A stretch of DNA of 64,000 nt. Origin: Diphasiastrum complanatum. Taxonomy: Eukaryota > Streptophyta > Lycopodiopsida > Lycopodiales > Lycopodiaceae. Under the pieces are notes generated by a model, which had not been told where the DNA came from, did no database searches, and saw only the letters and a list, made by a program, of their open reading frames with translations. This document shows positions 58,401-64,000 of the stretch, one piece after another. Position numbers and translations under genes: made by a program. Positions within the stretch are counted from its first letter, which is position 1; each line of letters starts with the position of its first letter. The stretch covers positions 20,880,000-20,943,999 of the forward strand of contig CM055107.1 of the NCBI GenBank assembly GCA_029204225.1, given 5' to 3'.

Positions 58401-60050
58401 GCCATCTATCTTCTGATCATAAATTTCGGATGCCAATTTATCTTTACTTTGTGAGACTTTACCTTTGCATCAAAATCTACATTCCTAGCACCATCATATA
58501 TCTTGCTACATCATTAGTTTTATGAACATTCCTAATGAACTCTTAGGAATAACGAACTCTTAGCTACCAAAAAATCAGTTCATTGAATATAATCTTGTAG
58601 TGTGCAGATTCTCAAAAGTTTTTTAATATCATTTTTTCCTCTCATATCTTGCACATCCTTACCATAGAAAAGTTCAAATATGAAATTTATCGATTAGAAG
58701 TTTTCATTTGTTAGTGATAGCCTTTATCCCTGTGTGGATAAAAGTTTTTACTATTCAAACATGATTTTGCAAGTTTTCGACTTTAAACAAAACATAATTG
58801 GAATGCCTATATAACAGCGCTAAATCTTTCAAGATTCATAATTTTTTTAGTAAGAGCAATGAATATTCCTACATTGAAAAAAAAAATAGGATCTAAAATC
58901 CTCTAATTAGTGTACCTTATATATATCAGATGAGTTGGATAAAATTGTTACATACGATAAGCATGACCTAGGCTCAAATCCAAGTTTATGTGTGAACATG
59001 ACACATCTTATGTAGTTTTGGACTTTAGCCCTTGTTGATGATAACTTTTGTCTGTAAAGAATGTGAATACTTCTAGTTGATGAAGTGGTTCTTGTACCAT
59101 GCAAGAGAGAAAAAATCCTCTGAACTGTTTTTGTTGAGCAAAGAAATTCGTACATAAGTATACAAGTGTCGATTTTCTACAAGCCACCAAGCTTTCTATA
59201 TTTTTTGAAAAGATGGGTTTTCTAAAATGATTTCAATTCCACATAATGCAGGTTCAAGCACATTCTTACCACTAAGGGATTCTCTCAAACTTTCTTAACT
59301 CAATGAAAATCCATTCCATTGTGTAAAGTCCCCTTGCAAATTTTGCATTCCCAATAATGAGCCATGAAATTTCCTTAAAAAAACCCTACATTCTGATGAA
59401 GATTTTTCACTATTGTTGATAGCTTTGACCATTTAGTGAACTAACTTATGGAGAATGATGTTCAAATTACTCTTTTTACATCAAATCTTGCAATCGTGAT
59501 CTTAAAAAAAGAGAAAATTGTGTTACATAACATAAAACAATGATTGTTGTAGACACATCTCTTGTGGTTCTATGAATTTTGAGATTATCTCTCATCCTAA
59601 CAAACTCAATGTGGCTGTTTTTTTAATCCTTTTTTTGAAACTAGTATCCATTAGAACCTTTTCTTGACCAAGTTGCATCACAATTTTGGAGGACTTTTAT
59701 TTTTAACCAAGTTATAGAATACTCACAAAAGTTAAAAATACGTATAACAAATCTAGTTACAACTCATAACATGAGATAGTGGTCATTGAACAAAAGTCAA
59801 AGTATGTTTGAAACATTTAGTTCCAACTAATTCCTGCAACAATGGTCATTGCTAACTGTGTGTGATAACAGCCATTGAATAAAACTAGGTCTAAAAAATC
59901 TAGTTAATAATCATTAAAAAAAAAGTTAAAACTAAGTTTAAAAAATCCAATTACATGCCATAATGGTCATTATCAAGGACTTAAAAGTAGGCTAAAAAAG
60001 TCTAATCACGACAAAATATTTGATTGCATGCGATAAGGATCAAGGATCGA
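58401..60050. other. AT-rich relic sequence, no gene
   Basis: No open frame with known motifs on either strand. A short GGCTCAAATCC near 58,970 resembles a pol III B box but has no tRNA context. Confidence 0.55.
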
Positions 60051-60352
60051 TGATTGATGAGGACACGAGATATGGTCCTTGGCAATGTGTGGCTACCCCA
60101 ACCAAGAGTCCCCTTGGGCCTTGGCCATTGCCTACTTGCATTGCCTTTGGTAGTCCAAATTCTCTTCTAATGTGCCTGGGCGGCGGCCTGTAATACATGT
60201 CTAGTGCAGGCTGAAGAAGTCGTGATCCCAAATTCTGGGACCATCGAGTGCGGTGCCGACACTTGGCAGCCGATGCAATTTTTTTATTTTTCATTTTCCC
60301 GTGTGCTCTTACTTTTTGTCGGCTCTAAATTCTAACTCAGTCACTCTCGTTT

Positions 60353-60487
60353 CTGACACATGGCAATTATTTTGGCTTTGCCCAAGTTGCAACTGCACGG
60401 GTTCGAATACCGGTGTAACGTCTTCGTGGTCGCTCTGAAAGTAAGACGTCCACTAGTCTTTCGCTGACACATGGCAAAAACACAATT
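60353..60487 (+). repeat. SINE-like or duplicated tract between 14-bp direct repeats
   Basis: CTGACACATGGCAA occurs at 60,353-60,366 and 60,474-60,487. Between them is GGTTCGAATACC (60,400-60,411), close to the pol III B box GGTTCGANTCC. Either a short non-autonomous insertion with target duplication or a simple tandem duplication. Confidence 0.4.
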
Positions 60488-60499
60488 CAAGTATACTTC

Positions 60500-62853
60500 T
60501 CTTTATTGGATTGATAATGTATATATTTTATAGCCGTACCTTGAATAATTGCACATTAGGTCAAGCGCGTTTGGGATTTGGGAAGCAGGTTGGGGCTTGG
60601 GGAATTGCTGAAACTGCCTGGGACCCTGGGCCCCGGGTCACGTCGTGAGTGTCCTTGTTTCTTTTTCTTGTAATAACTTTAGCATACTTTTTAAGTTTAA
60701 GAGATTTTGAGCTTCACTAGAGATCCTCAACATGATCTCATCACAAGAAAAAGGGCACCACAGATTTGTTGATCTACAAAATTCCTTAAAAAATGGATTT
60801 CTCCCGATTCAAATTTTCATTCTTTTGTGATCTTGGACTGAGCTTCATTGTTTTTTGTACAATTTTTTTATTTGGGAGTTGTAAAACCCCCAACTTCTCA
60901 TCAAACCCTTATCATGTGATGACCATATGTTTAATCAATCTCTTTCTTCCCTACTAAACACTAAAGAGTAACTAAAACGCAGCAATGACTATGAACATAC
61001 ACTAAGTTTACATGCAAAACAAATTGAGATGATCTTTAATTAAAGAAATGAAATGCACCAAACCTCAAATAAAAATCTATATGTTTGACTAATTTGATTC
61101 ATAGTCCTAGTATACCATTACTCAAATGCATTAGCCACCACGGATATATGCAAAACAAATCACTCTCAATAATAAAAGCTTGAAATGCCTAAAGTTTTTA
61201 GATCATGGTCACATAAATGATAAAATGATGCTTCACATTTATGGACCTTCAGCCTAATCATGCATACAACATGAATACAAATTACAAAAGAATCTATGAA
61301 TTTCATATCCAACTTTATAAGTTTTTTATTGAAGTGGAGAAATGAATATCCTTTCTAGTCTTATGTTGGACTTAATTCAAAAACCTTGAAAAGATGAACT
61401 TTCACTTAGTAAATGGATTCAGTCTTCCATCTATGTGCAATAAACAAGTGCACCATGTATATTCTAAGATTCATCTCTAAAAAGTCAAAGAACCCAACAT
61501 ATGTAGATGTTGTGGCAATCAAATGGCCCTTCTAGGTAGGCCTCAAAGATTCGATGTACCATGAATAAGCTATAACCATGTTGTCATTGTGAACCCAACA
61601 ATATAAAAAGTTTGCAAAGACTCAAATTTTCAAGATATTTGTAAAGTGAATTTAAAAAATAACCACACATTTTGAACAAGATACTATACGTTGTATAGAA
61701 CGCTAACCCAATTTTTTTTGTAGAAAAGCTTGTTGAAAGAAATGTACAAAAGCATTATGTTCAAAAAAAAAATGCAAGAATTACAAAAAGTACTGCAAGT
61801 ACCATTTTGCCATGAACATCATAAAATAGGACTAACTAGAGTTGACAGGTATGCATTTAGGTCTTCATACTGATTAAGGCCAAGATGACAATCCAAGAAA
61901 AAAAAAAGAAATAGAAGTCAAATTCATACTATATATAATGAAATTCGAATCTAGATGATATATCAAGATCTAAAATCCTTGACACTACTGATGAAACCAC
62001 TAGTGATGAATACACCAACCACTACCATGAGTAATCAACTAAATAGCTAAATTAGTTGAAAGTGCAGAAAGATGATTCCAAAGAGGTTTAAAAGAGTTCA
62101 TCAAAGCATTCATGGGAGCAACTTCAAAGCAAAGCATCCAATCCACAAGAATGAGTTGGAGAATCTAATAACCCAACAAAGAGTTGCTCATGATAGAGAT
62201 AGATCATTTTCAAGCAAGGGAACACAAAAGGAGGGAGTAACAACAATAGCTTTCTAAATAATTTAGAGTGTTTTGAGATAACTCAAGGAGATGATAGAGA
62301 ATAAGGTTCTTGAATTCAAAGACCAAAAGCTTTTAGCAAGCTTGAGAAAATTTAGTCTACTAGCTGACTTTTCTTCAGAACTCATAATAAAGAGATATTT
62401 AGAGAATTTGATGGAGATTGGCATAAAGGCTCATGATAACAAATTGTGTCGCAATGAGATTGTAATGGGGATGTTACACCTTCGTTATCGTCAAACATTG
62501 TTTTTTCAAACTTAAGGTAAACATTCCCAAAGAATGGTACATGGAGTACAATAAGAAAAAAGACCTTGTGAAGTAATAAACACCAAAAGGGATAGGTAAA
62601 AAAAGGATATCAACAATATAAGTGATGTACTTGACCATGAAACATATGGCTAGAGACAAATCACAAGAAAATACGAAAATTTTCTTTTTTCATGCATTGC
62701 CAATAGATTAAGATACCTATTCAGACTTATAAAGCTCACAACATAAAAAATGACTATAATAATGAATATATAATGGTTATTGGTTAACTTGTAAGAAACA
62801 AAAAAATCCAAATATGTTATGAAGTTTTTATCTTGGAATGTTAGGTAACCCCA
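60500..62853. other. Relic sequence, no supported gene
   Basis: Open frames of 61 and 74 codons at 62,072 and 62,291 carry no recognisable motif. A GC-rich patch (60,570-60,650, GGGACCCTGGGCCCCGGGTC) stands out against AT-rich surroundings. Confidence 0.5.
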
Positions 62854-63503
62854 TGTGAGAAATTTAGATCCAAAACACTACACATAATGGATCAACAAGA
62901 TCTTGGCTAAATTTGGATGCACATCTAGAATCATTCACAAGCTAGAAATCATACATCTACCATGCTAGAATTGCAAAATTCATGTAGATCTTATCATAAA
63001 CACTAATATTTGATATGGTACTGTCCCTTTCCATACAACAGCAGTAGAAAACATCATTTCACACATGTAGATTCAAGTACAACAAGAAAATTCACATTCT
63101 ATACACTAGAACTCAAGATATCATGAGAAATATGAAAGATGAACATAGAATCAAAAGAGGAAAGTTCTTCACATAGAAAGAGAACTACAAGATACTTTCT
63201 CCATGATGGTACAGCTATTTATAATAGCCATAGTTCCATTTGGCCACTTGCTCCAACTAGCCCTAAAATAGCAACTTCTAGGTACTTCACCAAAAACCTA
63301 GTTATTAGTGACTGATTGGAATGTATTTATATTAGCCAATTAGAATGGGCCTAGATATGACCTCATTAACATATCTACTTGCCAAAACTAGTACAAACAC
63401 TATTTAGGCCTTTACTGACATAAAAAAATCTATCTAAGTTGAAATTCCATATTGGCCTCAAAATTGCCAAAATAACTCAACCAAACTAGTTAAATTTTTC
63501 ACA
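62854..63503 (-). repeat. LTR of the TGTGAAAAAT family (minus, possibly solo)
   Basis: On the minus strand TGTGAAAAATTTAACTAG (63,503) to AAATTTCTCACA (62,854), 650 bases. Aligns along its length with 52,037-52,653. Neither a purine tract nor a primer binding site is recognisable beside it, and flanking 5-mers do not match. Confidence 0.75.
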
Positions 63504-63659
63504 GTTCACTTATTCCAACCAAAAATGACTAGCCATATAAGCACTTAGTTGAATCTTATGAAAATATTCTATTATTCCTCTATAGCAAGTACAAACTAGC
63601 ATATTCAAGTTTGCATCATGTTATGTATTTTCTATTTCTATCCCATATGACAAAAACAC

Positions 63660-64000
63660 AACAATAGAATGTGGTTGCCATGCGATGTTGCTAGGAGTGC
63701 CCTAATGTGTGATAATGATCTCCTAAGACTTTGTGATTGTGCAACATGGTATCAGATCTGGATCCAAGCATTTACCAAGATCCATCCCAAATTAGCAAGT
63801 TTTTTGAGTTCTAAGTGATTTTTTAGAGCAATTCTTAGATTCGACTTGATCTTGAGCATAATATGCTCAAAAACTGTGAATAATCCAAAACTTTGATGTA
63901 GTAGCAATTTGGTATATGTTACTCGATTAAGATTTAACAAGATCCTAGAATAAAGATCTTGAAGTCTACTTTCACATGCATATGAATTCTTGGTAAGTAA
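63660..64000 (+). other. LTR end, primer binding site and leader start of another copia element
   Basis: GATCTCCTAAGACTTTGTGATTGTGCAACA (about 63,717-63,746) is followed by TGGTATCAGATCTGG (63,747), a primer binding site with the last bases changed. The same LTR end occurs at 53,990-54,025. The element continues out of the window. Confidence 0.6.

Noticed and set aside
58930-58990. tRNA-like GGCTCAAATCC
   Set aside because: No paired T-stem or A box nearby; likely chance.
60336-60420. tRNA gene
   Set aside because: A B-box-like GGTTCGAATACC exists but no acceptor stem, D arm or anticodon arm can be drawn around it.

Overview
This is a repeat-rich plant nuclear window. Evidence for a land plant: several Ty1/copia and Ty3/gypsy LTR retrotransposons of plant type, tRNA-Met-type primer binding sites (TGGTATCAGAGC and variants), short introns with GTAAGT donors and T-rich CAG acceptors, long (GA)n/(CT)n arrays, and a chromodomain-bearing gypsy integrase. 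I cannot name the species. The density of decayed, nested elements suggests a large genome. I see no rRNA, no confident tRNA gene, no CRISPR and no prokaryotic feature.

Layout. Positions 1-7,300 form the only part that is not obviously retrotransposon. It holds compact, intron-containing gene-like units. A minus-strand reading region (1-693) and a plus-strand histone H3-like unit (1,526-2,086) diverge from a shared promoter-like segment, in which five CACGTG boxes lie between two outward TATA boxes. Next come exons of a Ulp1/SENP-type cysteine protease (2,183-3,279, plus). Convergent to it is a well-formed three-exon gene of unknown function (3,475-4,857, minus). Decayed acidic and coiled-coil reading frames follow (6,020-7,272). 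Most carry frameshifts or stops.

Positions 8,575-15,059 are a complete but defective gypsy chromovirus (LTR, gag, protease, RT, RNase H, integrase, chromodomain, LTR). A 5'-truncated copia RT/RNase H fragment abuts its 3' end (15,060-16,170). A copia element with about 1-kb LTRs spans 16,804-24,911 and contains two separate protease-integrase sets plus an inverted integrase scrap. A minus-strand copia 5' half follows (24,912-27,256). Then come unidentified decayed coding sequence (about 29,400-30,360, minus), an internally deleted copia (31,930-34,530, plus), further gag fragments (35,577-36,327), and a rearranged inverted LTR pair (38,147-39,240).

Positions 39,240-45,530 hold microsatellites and small tandem repeats but no recognisable gene. 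From 45,530 to 58,400 there are interleaved copia pieces: one LTR family occurs at 45,532, 47,739, 52,037 and 62,854. A minus-strand gag-protease element sits inside a plus-strand one, a palindrome-rich minisatellite lies at 52,678-53,080, and another minus-strand gag-protease element lies at about 54,080-58,400. The tail (58,400-64,000) is AT-rich relic sequence with a SINE-like tract near 60,400, one LTR and a primer binding site near 63,747.

No retroelement here looks able to make a complete polyprotein. The strongest candidate for something undescribed is the 1-5 kb cluster: histone H3-like fold, SUMO-protease-like enzyme and an unknown three-exon gene, all ending in short valine/isoleucine-rich C-termini.
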